A stretch of DNA of 64,000 nt. It comes from Pseudotamlana agarivorans (GTDB taxonomy: Bacteria > Bacteroidota > Bacteroidia > Flavobacteriales > Flavobacteriaceae). The stretch lies in the NCBI RefSeq assembly GCF_001642835.1, contig NZ_LXEI01000004.1:1-64000 (forward strand), given 5' to 3'. The notes below the pieces were generated by a model. The model saw nothing but the letters and a program-made list of their open reading frames with translations, made no database searches and was not told where the DNA came from. Below, piece by piece: positions 9,514 through 17,618 of this stretch. A program made the translations under genes and the position numbers. Position 1 is the first letter of the stretch. Every line of letters begins with the position of its first letter.

Positions 9514-10344
9514 ATGAAAACTATCAAAACATTGTTTACAGCAGTAATTTGTTTATTGTTGCTGTCTCTTCCGATGCATGCTTTACAAGCTGAAGCAACA
9601 CCCATTCAGAAAACCACCTACCTCACCGTTACCAAGCTACATTGGAATATGGATATGAAAGATTTTGATATGGACACATGGAAGTCCATTGAGAAAGAGT
9701 ACTTGGATAAGGTCGTTCGTAAGAATGAGCATATTTTAAGCGCTTCATATTATCTTCATCAAATGACACCAGATAGTCGCGATGTGTTGTACGTACAGTC
9801 TTTTGCTTCTTGGAATGATATAGAAAAATCCTGGAGTCGTAGTGCAGCATTAGAAAAGGAAGCTTGGACGAACGAAAAGCATCTTAAAGAATTCAGAGGC
9901 AAAAAAAATGCCTATTTTGACATGGATCATTCTGATGAGATTTATGTTGTCTTACCGCATACAAAACCTTTAAATTCCAAAGGAAAGGATATGATATGCT
10001 ATATACGCACCAATCATATGCTGCCTATTGAGAGAGAGTCTACGGATGAAATTAGAGGTTTAATTACAGACCATTTTGATAAAATGATTAAGGAGAACAA
10101 TTTAATTAAGGGCTATTATACGTTTAGACATGCCTGGGGATCGGATGGTAGTGAAATGGTTGAATCGTACTTTTTTGATTCTATGACCGATATGGATAGT
10201 ATGTTTGAAGGGATGAGTGCTCTTGAGGAAAAAATGTGGCCAAACGAGAAGGAGCGCAAAGAACGCATAGAGAAATTTAAAAAATATTTCACTCCAATTC
10301 ATGGAGATGCGGTTTTTAAATACATCGCCGATCTTTCTAAATAG
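9514..10344 (+). CDS. Secreted protein with two tandem homologous domains, function unknown
   Basis: A 276-residue exported protein (signal peptide about 1-27). It holds two related halves, about 33-145 and 160-270. Each begins with a beta strand, contains a helix-rich middle, and ends with a similar block (LEKEAWTNEKHLKEFRGKK against LEEKMWPNEKERKERIEKF) and then a Y-F-x5-H/D motif. The pattern resembles a dimeric alpha/beta-barrel fold fused in tandem, but no family is recognised with certainty. It stands alone between two small intergenic gaps. Confidence 0.7.
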   Translation: MKTIKTLFTAVICLLLLSLPMHALQAEATPIQKTTYLTVTKLHWNMDMKDFDMDTWKSIEKEYLDKVVRKNEHILSASYYLHQMTPDSRDVLYVQSFASWNDIEKSWSRSAALEKEAWTNEKHLKEFRGKKNAYFDMDHSDEIYVVLPHTKPLNSKGKDMICYIRTNHMLPIERESTDEIRGLITDHFDKMIKENNLIKGYYTFRHAWGSDGSEMVESYFFDSMTDMDSMFEGMSALEEKMWPNEKERKERIEKFKKYFTPIHGDAVFKYIADLSK

Positions 10345-10413
10345 TTTATTGGCTTTTGATTGGGTTTATTGTAAATCTATCGATGCTGTTGGCTATCATA
10401 TTTAATATTAACG

Positions 10414-10444
10414 TTGGAAACGGTGTTTATTAGCTGTATTTTTG
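10414..10444 (+). promoter_or_regulatory. Promoter of phnA-like gene
   Basis: TTG at 10414-10416 and TATTTTTG at 10437-10444, separated by 20 bases, match the Bacteroidetes -33/-7 consensus. The expected transcription start is near 10451, 16 bases before the ATG. Confidence 0.5.
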
Positions 10445-10466
10445 AGCGTTCTACAAAATTATACCT

Positions 10467-11045
10467 ATGAGCGTTTTACAGACACTAAAAGACCGAAGCC
10501 ATAATACTTGCGAATTATGTACATCAGCGAATGATTTATCTCAATATACCATTCCGCCATCATTAAATGAAAATGTGGATAATGATATTTTGGTGTGTAA
10601 AACCTGTTTGGATCAAATAGAAGAAAGGGAAGAAATGAACCCTAACCACTGGCGTTGTTTAAACGATAGCATGTGGAGCGAGCATGTGGCTGTTCAAATT
10701 ATGGCTTGGCGCATGTTACAGCGTTTACGTCATGAGGGCTGGCCAAAAGACTTGGTAGATATGATGTATTTGGATGATGATGCATTAGCGTTGGCACGGG
10801 CTACGGGCGAGCATGAAGATGAGGCTAATAAAGTTATTCACCGTGATGTGAATGGCGTGATTTTAAGTAACGGTGATGCTGTGGTGCTTGTTAAAGATTT
10901 AAAAGTGAAAGGCTCTAGCTTGGTTGCAAAACAGGGTACTGCGGTTAGAAATATTCGATTAGACCGTGATAATGATAAATATATTGAAGGTAAAGTAGGA
11001 GCCCAGCAAATTGTGATTATTACCGATTTTGTAAAGAAATTGTAA
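10467..11045 (+). CDS. PhnA/YjdM domain protein
   Basis: A 192-residue protein with an N-terminal zinc-ribbon (CELC near residue 15, CKTC near 47) and a C-terminal PhnA/YjdM SH3-like domain (about 125-192; SNGDAVVLVKDLKVKG signature). The historical link of PhnA to phosphonate use is weak; E. coli YjdM has no proven phosphonate role. The middle third (WRCLNDSMWSEHVAVQ) is an extension seen in Bacteroidetes homologues. It is convergent with the reductase gene 24 bases downstream. Confidence 0.85.
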   Translation: MSVLQTLKDRSHNTCELCTSANDLSQYTIPPSLNENVDNDILVCKTCLDQIEEREEMNPNHWRCLNDSMWSEHVAVQIMAWRMLQRLRHEGWPKDLVDMMYLDDDALALARATGEHEDEANKVIHRDVNGVILSNGDAVVLVKDLKVKGSSLVAKQGTAVRNIRLDRDNDKYIEGKVGAQQIVIITDFVKKL

Positions 11046-11069
11046 ACTGGTAGTGCTTTTTGCTAGTGG

Positions 11070-11651
11070 CTATTTTTGACGCCTTCCAAGGTTCTCAACC
11101 TTAGTGATCCACTGACTTCTTTGATGCGCGCTAGCGTTTTTAATGATGCCAAAATATGACACTTTGGTCGTGTTAATACCGCAAAATTTTAATGTGGACT
11201 TTTTTAATTGGTTTACACTCGGTTTCCCGTAAACAAACCAATAGTACCAACTTGGTTGATCTAGGGTAGTGATGATATGCGCTGTTTTGCCCTTTAAAAG
11301 TTTGTCCCAAAAAGGACTATTATCTCTGTACTTAAAAGCAAAGCCAGGTAAAAATAAGCGATCTATAAAACCTTTCATAAGGGCGGGTAAGCCACCCCAC
11401 CAAACGGGATGAATCCAAACCAAATGTTCGGCCCACTTTATTTTTTCCCAAGCTTCAAGAAGGTCGGGCTCTAATTCGGTTCTTTTTTGAAAGCCAAACT
11501 CCAGATTCGGATTAAATATTAAGTCGGAAATAGTAATAACTTTCACTTCTGCATGAGCTTCTAAGGCGCCTTTTTTATAGGCTGCTGCAAAGGCATGATT
11601 TAGGCTAGCGTTATTGGGGTGACCGTTTATTATTAGTATGTTTTTAGACAT
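11070..11651 (-). CDS. NAD(P)H-dependent oxidoreductase, flavodoxin fold
   Basis: A 193-residue quinone-reductase-type flavoprotein (Flavodoxin_2). It shows the FMN-binding INGHPN loop near the N-terminus and the HPVWWGGLPALMKGFIDR stretch that contacts flavin in the NQO/MdaB/KefF group. It probably transfers hydride to quinones or electrophiles in the cytoplasm. A TAATTTTG box (11677-11684, minus strand) lies just upstream. The neighbouring Crp-family gene, 66 bases upstream on the same strand, is a plausible regulator. Confidence 0.85.
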   Translation of the reverse strand: MSKNILIINGHPNNASLNHAFAAAYKKGALEAHAEVKVITISDLIFNPNLEFGFQKRTELEPDLLEAWEKIKWAEHLVWIHPVWWGGLPALMKGFIDRLFLPGFAFKYRDNSPFWDKLLKGKTAHIITTLDQPSWYYWFVYGKPSVNQLKKSTLKFCGINTTKVSYFGIIKNASAHQRSQWITKVENLGRRQK

Positions 11652-11676
11652 GTTATTGTTTCTAATTGATGAGAAA

Positions 11677-11684
11677 CAAAATTA
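11677..11684 (-). promoter_or_regulatory. Probable promoter -7 box of the oxidoreductase gene
   Basis: On the minus strand this reads TAATTTTG, a match to TAnnTTTG, 25 bases before the start codon. The -33 element is unclear. Confidence 0.35.
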
Positions 11685-11717
11685 TGCCGGAGCCTTTAGG
11701 GGGTATAGGACAAATGT

Positions 11718-12296
11718 CTAAAAAGCTAATTCTTTGCGGATGCGGCTTAAATGTCTTTGAGTAACGCCTAGGTACGAAGCTAAATATTGTAAAGGAATGT
11801 TTTGAAGGTAGGAGGGATGGTTTTTTACCAATTCGGCATAACGCTTGGTGGCGTTACTTCCCTGCAAAAGAAAAATTCGTTTTTCCAATTCAATGTACTG
11901 TTGTTCGGCAATAACTTTTTGAAATTGTATCCAATTCGAGCTGGTTTGAGACAGTTTTTCCATGTGATCTTTTGGAATAACTAAAAGTTCTGTTGTTTGG
12001 ATAGCTTGAATGTTTTCTTGGGTAGCTTGCCCTGTTAAAAACGATGAATAGGCGGACATGAAATTATGAGGGAAAGTGATGCAGTAGGTCATGTCATCCC
12101 CTTTTTCAGTCATATAATATGATCTTAGAAGTCCGCTTAAAACAAAGCAAACCGAGTTACAGATTTCACCCTCTTGAATATAATAATCCGATTTCTGAAG
12201 GGTTTTTGGGATGGCTAACCGAATAAACGCATCAATGTCGTCGTCAGTTAAAATGTTATACGTTTTTAAAGTGTTTTTAAGGACTTCACTATCCAT
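11718..12296 (-). CDS. Crp/Fnr-family transcriptional regulator
   Basis: A 192-residue regulator with an N-terminal cyclic-nucleotide-binding-like beta-roll (about 25-120) and a C-terminal helix-turn-helix (IPLQYLASYLGVTQRHLSRIRKEL, split at about 165-188). It lacks an Fnr-type N-terminal cysteine cluster, so it is not an oxygen sensor of the Fnr kind. The HTH is the short version common in Bacteroidetes, where members often sit beside a reductase they control. That matches the downstream oxidoreductase gene on the same strand. Confidence 0.9.
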   Translation of the reverse strand: MDSEVLKNTLKTYNILTDDDIDAFIRLAIPKTLQKSDYYIQEGEICNSVCFVLSGLLRSYYMTEKGDDMTYCITFPHNFMSAYSSFLTGQATQENIQAIQTTELLVIPKDHMEKLSQTSSNWIQFQKVIAEQQYIELEKRIFLLQGSNATKRYAELVKNHPSYLQNIPLQYLASYLGVTQRHLSRIRKELAF

Positions 12297-12407
12297 TAGA
12301 CTGTTTTTGGTGGTCGTCTTAAATTTATTTTGTGGTAACTTGTTGTTTCATTGCAATGAGATTGCTACTCATTCTTCGTTAGAATGAAAGCGTCTTTAAA
12401 AAAAGTT

Positions 12408-12839
12408 TTAAGTAGAAGTGTCGGCAATGATTTTCCATTCGCCATTAATTTTTTTGAAAACAAGCATAAAAATACCATCGGCATTCCCTACATCGCGTTT
12501 AATATGATATTCTCCTAAAACATAGTAAGCATCCTTACTAATTTTTGTGATATCATTTATTTTAAAGCTTAATTTTCCTGTGTGAGCTTCGGTGGGATAC
12601 GCTTTTAGATAACGCTCTAGGGTGTTATTCCAACCCATGGTAACCCCATGCGCTCCATAAAACTTTAAAGAGTCACTTTTCCAGTAACCTTCCATGTAGG
12701 ATTCAATATCGTTGTTTGACCAGGCCAGTCTTTGTTTTTTTAGAACTTTTTCGATGGCTTTTTGGTCTGATGTCTCTGGCGACTGAGCAAAGCTAGTCAT
12801 GGCACATAGTAAACAAAAAAATAGAGCAAGTTTTTTCAT
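12408..12839 (-). CDS. Secreted SnoaL/NTF2-like protein
   Basis: A 143-residue protein with a signal peptide (cleavage after TSFAQ, near residue 19) and an NTF2-like alpha+beta cone fold (DUF4440/SnoaL type). The segment VLKKQRLAWSNNDIESYMEGY forms the first helices and the GEWKIIADTST end is typical of the family. The fold hosts diverse ligand-binding or enzymatic roles, so no function is assigned. It is a monocistronic gene upstream of nothing obvious. Confidence 0.8.
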   Translation of the reverse strand: MKKLALFFCLLCAMTSFAQSPETSDQKAIEKVLKKQRLAWSNNDIESYMEGYWKSDSLKFYGAHGVTMGWNNTLERYLKAYPTEAHTGKLSFKINDITKISKDAYYVLGEYHIKRDVGNADGIFMLVFKKINGEWKIIADTST

Positions 12840-13072
12840 GAACCGAAATCTGAATGTTAAAAAGGAAACGTATAAGCTAATAGTAAATGTAATGAAATCT
12901 TGAAATTAACATGTCTCTTGTCGATAAAATATGCAGGTAGGTGTTTTTTGTCTAGACTTAAAATCTATTGGTCGATAAAATAGTTTATGAATGATTTTGG
13001 TTTTTTACATTTACTGAGCAACCCTATAATGGACTTCTTAATTTTTTAGTTTAACCATTTAAAACATTTAGT

Positions 13073-13351
13073 ATGGATTTAGTAATTACCAGCTGTAATA
13101 ACTTTTACAAAGTTAAAGGCCACTTAAACAAAAGTAATGTTGGCATTTTTATCAACGAGTTTGATGATATTTTTAATAATCTAGATAGTCTTACTATTAG
13201 TATTAAGGACGTTGAGAGTATGGATAAATATGGCGTTGAGGCTTTATCTAAACTTCATAATGAGTCTATAATGAAAAACAAACAGTTTTCAATTATTGGT
13301 TATGGTTGTAAAGAACTTTACGACCACTTTAAAACAGAAGTTGCTGCCTAG
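13073..13351 (+). CDS. Small STAS-domain-like protein
   Basis: A 92-residue cytoplasmic protein with the strand-helix pattern of STAS anti-sigma-factor antagonists: the strand LTISIKDVESMDKYGVEAL contains the position where SpoIIAA-type proteins carry their phosphorylated Ser/Thr (here SMD), followed by helix and strand (KNKQFSIIGYG). No kinase or sigma partner is encoded nearby. The match is from pattern only. Confidence 0.55.
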   Translation: MDLVITSCNNFYKVKGHLNKSNVGIFINEFDDIFNNLDSLTISIKDVESMDKYGVEALSKLHNESIMKNKQFSIIGYGCKELYDHFKTEVAA

Positions 13352-13387
13352 AGCATTCTTCATTTTCGTTTTATAAATTTGGAAGAG

Positions 13388-13523
13388 GCTGTATAAAAAG
13401 TTATAGTTTTTTAATTAGTTTAAGTTTGTCGAAATCCGAGTTAAGGATTGTTTTTAAGATTATTCGATAAGCTCAGAATAACAAAGAGGCTGTAATTTTT
13501 ATACAGCTTTTTTTGTGTTTTAT
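13388..13523 (+). terminator. Inverted-repeat region with terminator-like hairpin
   Basis: GCTGTATAAAAA at 13388-13399 recurs inverted at 13506-13517. The right copy itself folds locally (GCTGTA at 13499-13504 with TACAGC at 13512-13517) and is followed by a seven-T run, so it could terminate the STAS gene. The block between holds a TCGAAA/TTCGATAAGCTC-type sequence also seen at 20461-20531. The ends beginning GAGGCTGT resemble insertion-sequence termini, so a decayed element is possible. Confidence 0.4.
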
Positions 13524-13549
13524 TCTGCTTAAATCTAGTAAAACGTTTC

Positions 13550-13680
13550 AAGTTGACTGTGTTAGCGATAGGCGTGGAAAGCTTTTGGCGAGGCGTTCAT
13601 CGAGCCAAAACTTGTAACAGATAGCGCGACGCCCTTTGGCTTCCTAAAAAAGCTAAAGGGCGTAACACCATAATCCGACT
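13550..13680. repeat. Structured intergenic element with 14-bp hairpin
   Basis: Beyond the inverted repeat, the gap before the M20 gene holds a motif TTGTAACAGATAGCGCGAC (near 13611) followed by a strong hairpin: ACGCCCTTTGGCTT (13629-13642) pairs with AAGCTAAAGGGCGT (13650-13663), one G-T wobble. A diverged copy of the motif, TTGTAACGGATAGCCCGAC, lies near 47640. I see similar unannotated sequences as typical of flavobacterial intergenic DNA but cannot assign a role. Confidence 0.4.
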
Positions 13681-13699
13681 TTAGATCAAAAAAATAAGT

Positions 13700-15088
13700 T
13701 TATTTTGAAAGTTCGGTGAAATATTTATAGAATAAAGGGATGGTTTCTATGCCTTTTAGGTAGTTCCAGATGCCGAAATGCTCGTTTGGCGAATGGATGG
13801 CATCGCTGTCTAAACCAAAGCCCATTAAAATGGTTTTACTTTTTAATTCCTGTTCGAAAAGTGACACAATTGGGATGCTGCCACCACTACGTTGCGGTAT
13901 TGGCGTTTTTCCAAAGGCATCGCGATAGGCGTTTGATGCGGCTTGGTAACCAATACTATCGATAGGGGTGACATAACCTTGTCCGCCATGATGCGGGTTT
14001 ACTTTAACTTTTACACCTTCTGGAGCGATGGCCTCGAAATGTGTTTGAAATAAATTCGTGATTTCCTTCCAGTCTTGATTTGGCACGAGGCGCATCGAGA
14101 TTTTCGCATAGGCTTTGCTGGCGATAACGGTTTTTGCTCCTTCGCCTGTATAACCTCCCCAGATACCATTAACATCTAAAGTTGGTCTAATGGAGTTTCT
14201 TTCGTTTGTAGTGTATCCTGCTTCGCCATAAACAGCATCAATATCTAAGGCCTTTTTATAGTTTTCTAAATTAAAAGGCGCCTTGGCCATTTCGGCACGT
14301 TCTTCTTTTGATAGTTCTTCCACACGATCGTAAAAACCTGGAATGGTGATGTGATTGTTTTCGTCGTGAAGTTGTGCAATCATTTTGGTTAACACGTTTA
14401 TAGGGTTGGCTACAGCGCCGCCATACAATCCAGAATGTAAATCGCGGTTAGGACCCGTAACTTCAACTTCTACATAACTTAAACCACGTAATCCTGTGGT
14501 TATTGATGGCACGTCGTTAGCAATCATGCCGGTGTCGGATATTAAAATAACGTCGTTTTTAAGCTTATCGTGGTTGTTTTTAACAAAATCTCCAAGGTTA
14601 ACGCTACCAACTTCTTCTTCACCTTCAATCATAAATTTTACATTGCAGGGTAGTTGGTTTGTGTTGGTCATAAATTCCATAGCCTTAACATGCATGTACA
14701 TCTGACCTTTATCGTCGCAGGCACCTCGGGCAAAAATGGCGCCATCGGGATGCTTGTCTGTGGTCTTGATTACGGGTTCAAACGGTGGGGAATCCCATAA
14801 ATTGATAGGGTCTGGTGGTTGCACATCGTAATGTCCGTAAACCAATACCGTAGGTAGGTTTTTATCTATTATCTTTTCACCATAAACGATAGGATTGCCT
14901 GGAGTTTCATTAATTTCAACAAAATCGCAACCGGCTTGTTCTAAACGGAGTTTAACGGCTTCAGCGGTTTTTAAAACATCGGTTTTATAGGCAGAATCGG
15001 CGCTAATAGAAGGGATTTTGAGGAGTTCAACCAGTTCGTTTAAAAAACGGTCCTTGTTTTGGGTGATGTACGTTTGAATATCTTTCAT
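13700..15088 (-). CDS. M20 family metallodipeptidase
   Basis: A 462-residue di-zinc peptidase of the M20/CNDP type that hydrolyses dipeptides in the cytoplasm. Visible ligands: His86 and Asp88 (YGHYDVQP), bridging Asp125 (CDDKGQ), catalytic Glu157-Glu158 (EGEEEVGS), and the late His in HSPNEHF. A lid/dimerisation domain (about 200-360) interrupts the catalytic domain as is usual. Full length for the family. It is a single gene with the tRNA-Leu gene divergent about 100 bases upstream. Confidence 0.9.
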   Translation of the reverse strand: MKDIQTYITQNKDRFLNELVELLKIPSISADSAYKTDVLKTAEAVKLRLEQAGCDFVEINETPGNPIVYGEKIIDKNLPTVLVYGHYDVQPPDPINLWDSPPFEPVIKTTDKHPDGAIFARGACDDKGQMYMHVKAMEFMTNTNQLPCNVKFMIEGEEEVGSVNLGDFVKNNHDKLKNDVILISDTGMIANDVPSITTGLRGLSYVEVEVTGPNRDLHSGLYGGAVANPINVLTKMIAQLHDENNHITIPGFYDRVEELSKEERAEMAKAPFNLENYKKALDIDAVYGEAGYTTNERNSIRPTLDVNGIWGGYTGEGAKTVIASKAYAKISMRLVPNQDWKEITNLFQTHFEAIAPEGVKVKVNPHHGGQGYVTPIDSIGYQAASNAYRDAFGKTPIPQRSGGSIPIVSLFEQELKSKTILMGFGLDSDAIHSPNEHFGIWNYLKGIETIPLFYKYFTELSK

Positions 15089-15150
15089 GCTATTTTTTCT
15101 TAAGATTGTATCAAAAGTATAAAAAAGAAACTTTTTTTGGTGTTATAAAG

Positions 15151-15180
15151 TTTGCAATTTAAAAATCTTGTTTATATTTG
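15151..15180 (+). promoter_or_regulatory. Promoter of tRNA-Leu
   Basis: TTTG (15151-15154) and TATATTTG (15173-15180) with an 18-base spacer form a near-ideal Bacteroidetes promoter; the tRNA begins ten bases after the -7 box. Confidence 0.65.
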
Positions 15181-15190
15181 CAGTCCTTTA

Positions 15191-15272
15191 GCGGGCGTGG
15201 TGGAATTGGTAGACACGCTAGACTTAGGATCTAGTGCCGCGAGGTGTGGGAGTTCGAGTCTCCCCGCCCGCA
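15191..15272 (+). tRNA. tRNA-Leu (TAG anticodon)
   Basis: An 82-base class II tRNA. The acceptor GCGGGCG (15191-15197) pairs with CGCCCGC (15265-15271), discriminator A at 15272. The anticodon stem CTAGA/TCTAG encloses loop CTTAGGA, so the anticodon is TAG (decodes CUA). A long variable arm and the T loop TTCGAGT are present; CCA is not encoded. Its 3' end is duplicated at 25500, marking an island insertion site. Confidence 0.95.
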
Positions 15273-15284
15273 CTAATAAAGGAA

Positions 15285-15313
15285 AAGCTGACTATTTTAT
15301 AGTTGGCTTTTTT
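15285..15313 (+). terminator. Intrinsic terminator after tRNA-Leu
   Basis: AAGCTGACTA (15285-15294) pairs with TAGTTGGCTT (15300-15309), two G-T pairs, followed by a T run. A related hairpin follows the second att-like copy at 25526. Confidence 0.75.
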
Positions 15314-15486
15314 GTTTTTTATATTTTTTTAATGGGGTAGCTAGTAGTGTCTGGTCTCTCTGTCTTTCCTTCGCTTAATCTTTGTTTTAACCAAATAGCT
15401 AAGGATAATTAAATTTTTAGTTACTAAATCTTATGTAGTATTTAGTCTAATTTTTTAATATGGGAGTTTCGATTTGAGTTTAGTGC

Positions 15487-16245
15487 TTATAATGATGACT
15501 TTAATTTTTTAAATTCTTGCTCTAAAAAAGCGAGTTTATCTAAAACTTGACTGTTTTTTAAATCGGGAACTCTATTGTAAAAAACGGATTTGATTTCCCA
15601 AAGTTCCTCTATTTCAGAAAACTTTAATACGCTTTCATCAATACCAACATGATCAGCTCTAAGGATAAAGGAGTTGTTGCTAGGATATACTCGTTTAAGT
15701 AAAAGGGCTTCGGCGGTGAGGATTAAATACACGCTAGGTGTTGTGATTTTTTCAAAATCGTTTTTTGCAACCCATTGTCCTATAACAATATCCTTTGGGA
15801 ATAAGCCGTTGTTTTCAGAGCTCATTTCAAGGTTGTCTACTACATAGGCTCTTAATTTATTATTGTTGTTAATGGGTAGGCTTAAAAAATTTAAGTCCTT
15901 TATGTAATTCGGATTACTAGCATGTTTTATATAAGATTCTTGGTCATCAGGATTGATGCAAGGTATAGTGGTAAGTTTATTTCTATTCGGCAATTCAAGA
16001 TTATCTTCCAAATCGCCTTTAAACTTTAAAAGTTGATTTACTGTAAGCTCTTTGGTTAAGATGGTGTCGATTGGAATGCTAAAATGATTAGCAATTTTTA
16101 TAATAGTCTCAATTTTGGGTTCGCTTCGACCTTCTTCATAAGCGCCTAAAGTACCTCGTTTAAGGTCGAATATATCAGCAAAAGCTTGTTGACTTAGTGC
16201 TTTTACACTTCTTATCTTTCTAATATTTTTTCCGAATAAAGACAT
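15487..16245 (-). CDS. XRE-family repressor with S24/LexA-like C-terminus
   Basis: A 252-residue regulator. Residues about 6-62 form a HTH_3 domain (LSQQAFADIFDLKRGTLGAY). The C-terminal half resembles a LexA/CI S24 peptidase fold: an MSS segment at the place of the catalytic Ser loop, FPKDIVIG (strand after it), and LLLKRV carrying a Lys where LexA has its catalytic Lys. Self-cleavage is possible but not shown. It is divergent from the PspA operon and sits beside repeated TTTGCTAA-type sites, so autoregulation and control of the operon are likely. Confidence 0.8.
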   Translation of the reverse strand: MSLFGKNIRKIRSVKALSQQAFADIFDLKRGTLGAYEEGRSEPKIETIIKIANHFSIPIDTILTKELTVNQLLKFKGDLEDNLELPNRNKLTTIPCINPDDQESYIKHASNPNYIKDLNFLSLPINNNNKLRAYVVDNLEMSSENNGLFPKDIVIGQWVAKNDFEKITTPSVYLILTAEALLLKRVYPSNNSFILRADHVGIDESVLKFSEIEELWEIKSVFYNRVPDLKNSQVLDKLAFLEQEFKKLKSSL

Positions 16246-16247
16246 AT

Positions 16248-16311
16248 TTTTGCTAATTTTATTTGCAAATTAAAAATATTTGTGTAATTTAGTCTAACAA
16301 TATTAGCAAAA
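16248..16311. promoter_or_regulatory. Probable operator sites of the XRE repressor
   Basis: TTTTGCTAAT (16248-16257) recurs as a perfect inverted copy ATTAGCAAAA (16302-16311), and between them is the palindrome ATTTGCAAAT (16261-16270). The shared core TTTGCnAAT next to the repressor start suggests three operator half-sites controlling both divergent transcripts. Confidence 0.5.
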
Positions 16312-16492
16312 TATAGTGTCAATAGCTAATGTTTTTAGTTTAAATCTGTTCGAACGGATAATTTATTAAAGTTAAATAATTGAAGGTTGTTTGTGATTTG
16401 TAACAGGCTTATTGATATTCTTTAACTTAATCTTAATACTTTTTTGTATTATTAAACTCTTAAAATTTAAGTGCTAACCATAAAAACCAACT

Positions 16493-16888
16493 ATGAAAAA
16501 TCATTTCAATATAACGAGAGATTTTTTACTTGAATTAAATTTTAACATCACAAGAGAAAACCATGAAGATGGTCTCTTGGTAATTCAAAAGGAAAATTTT
16601 GGAATTAAAAATCTTATAATAGGCGTTGCTCCGCCAATATTAATAATGGAGCAGTTTATTTTTAAGATTAATAATCAGTCTGAGAAAATTTTTAAAAGTC
16701 TTCTACAAAAAAATAGAGATATCGTTCACGGTGCCTTTGTTTTGGATGATTCTGGCGAAAAAGTAATCTACCGAGACACATTACAAATAGAGAATATGGA
16801 TTTAAATGAACTGGAAGGTTCGCTAAACTCCTTAAGCCTCTTAATGAGTGAATACTCAGATAAAATCATTGAATTTTCAAAATATTAA
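16493..16888 (+). CDS. CesT/Tir-chaperone-like (YbjN-superfamily) protein
   Basis: A 131-residue protein whose second half (HGAFVLDDSGEKVIYRDTL, then a helix ending EYSDKIIEFSKY) matches the type III secretion chaperone-like fold of CesT/Tir chaperones, as also found in YjfI/YbjN-like proteins encoded beside PspA homologues. No type III secretion system is present, so the role is probably as an adaptor or chaperone for the PspA system. It is the first gene of the operon, 11 bases before pspA. The assignment rests on pattern and context. Confidence 0.65.
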   Translation: MKNHFNITRDFLLELNFNITRENHEDGLLVIQKENFGIKNLIIGVAPPILIMEQFIFKINNQSEKIFKSLLQKNRDIVHGAFVLDDSGEKVIYRDTLQIENMDLNELEGSLNSLSLLMSEYSDKIIEFSKY

Positions 16889-16899
16889 AACAAAACATT

Positions 16900-17616
16900 A
16901 TGAACATTTTTAGAAGATTATTTAAGATAGGTGAGGCAGAAACCAATGCTGCAATTGATAAAATGGAAGATCCCATTAAAATGACCGAACAGGGCATAAG
17001 AGATATGAAATTGGATTTAGAAAAAAGTCTTGAGGCCTTAGCTCAGGTTAAAGCACTAGCTATTAGAGCTACGAACGAGCAGGAAGAATTTCAGAATAAA
17101 GTAGACGATTATCAAAATAAAGCTATTATTATTTTAAAGAAAGCGCAGTCTAATGAAATAGATCCGACTGAAGCAGACAGACTTGCTAAGGCGGCTTTGG
17201 TTGAAAAAGAAACGGCAGAGCAACAGGTAATTAGAGCTAAGGAAGAAACTGCGAAATTTGAAAATAATGTAGCGCTGATGCAAAAAAACATTCAAACCAT
17301 TAAAGCTAATATTGCGAATTGGGAGAATGAATTGAAAACCTTAAAAGCGCGTGTTAAAGTAAGCAATGCCACCAAAAACTTAAATAAACAAATGGCTGAG
17401 CTTGATAGCACAGGAACCGTGTCTATGCTTGAGCGTATGAAAGAAAAAGTGGCGCAAGAAGAAGCTTTAGCGGAAGCTTATGGCGATATTGCTAATGCAT
17501 CAAAATCGATAGATGAAGAACTTGATAACGCAGCTGACACCTCTAAAGTTAAGGCTGATAGTGAGCTAGAAAAGCTTAAGGCACAATTAGGAATGGGAAC
17601 TTCTAAAGACGATTAA
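16900..17616 (+). CDS. PspA/IM30 family membrane-remodelling protein
   Basis: A 238-residue, almost wholly helical coiled-coil protein of the PspA/Vipp1 family, which is structurally homologous to ESCRT-III. The amphipathic N-terminal helix (MNIFRRLFKIGEAETNAAID) that inserts into membranes is present, then the long hairpin helices (about 25-190) and a shorter acidic tail. Family members bind stressed inner membranes and polymerise. No PspF or PspBC partners are nearby. It is encoded between the chaperone-like and OB-fold genes. Confidence 0.9.
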   Translation: MNIFRRLFKIGEAETNAAIDKMEDPIKMTEQGIRDMKLDLEKSLEALAQVKALAIRATNEQEEFQNKVDDYQNKAIIILKKAQSNEIDPTEADRLAKAALVEKETAEQQVIRAKEETAKFENNVALMQKNIQTIKANIANWENELKTLKARVKVSNATKNLNKQMAELDSTGTVSMLERMKEKVAQEEALAEAYGDIANASKSIDEELDNAADTSKVKADSELEKLKAQLGMGTSKDD

Positions 17617-17618
17617 TC

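Noticed and set aside
15152-15340. 62-residue ORF over the tRNA-Leu gene
   Set aside because: It is the translation of the tRNA and terminator; the tRNA secondary structure explains the sequence.
16493-16888. Type III secretion chaperone with an effector system
   Set aside because: The chaperone-like fold is suggested, but no secretion apparatus is encoded nearby; PspA-linked use is more likely.
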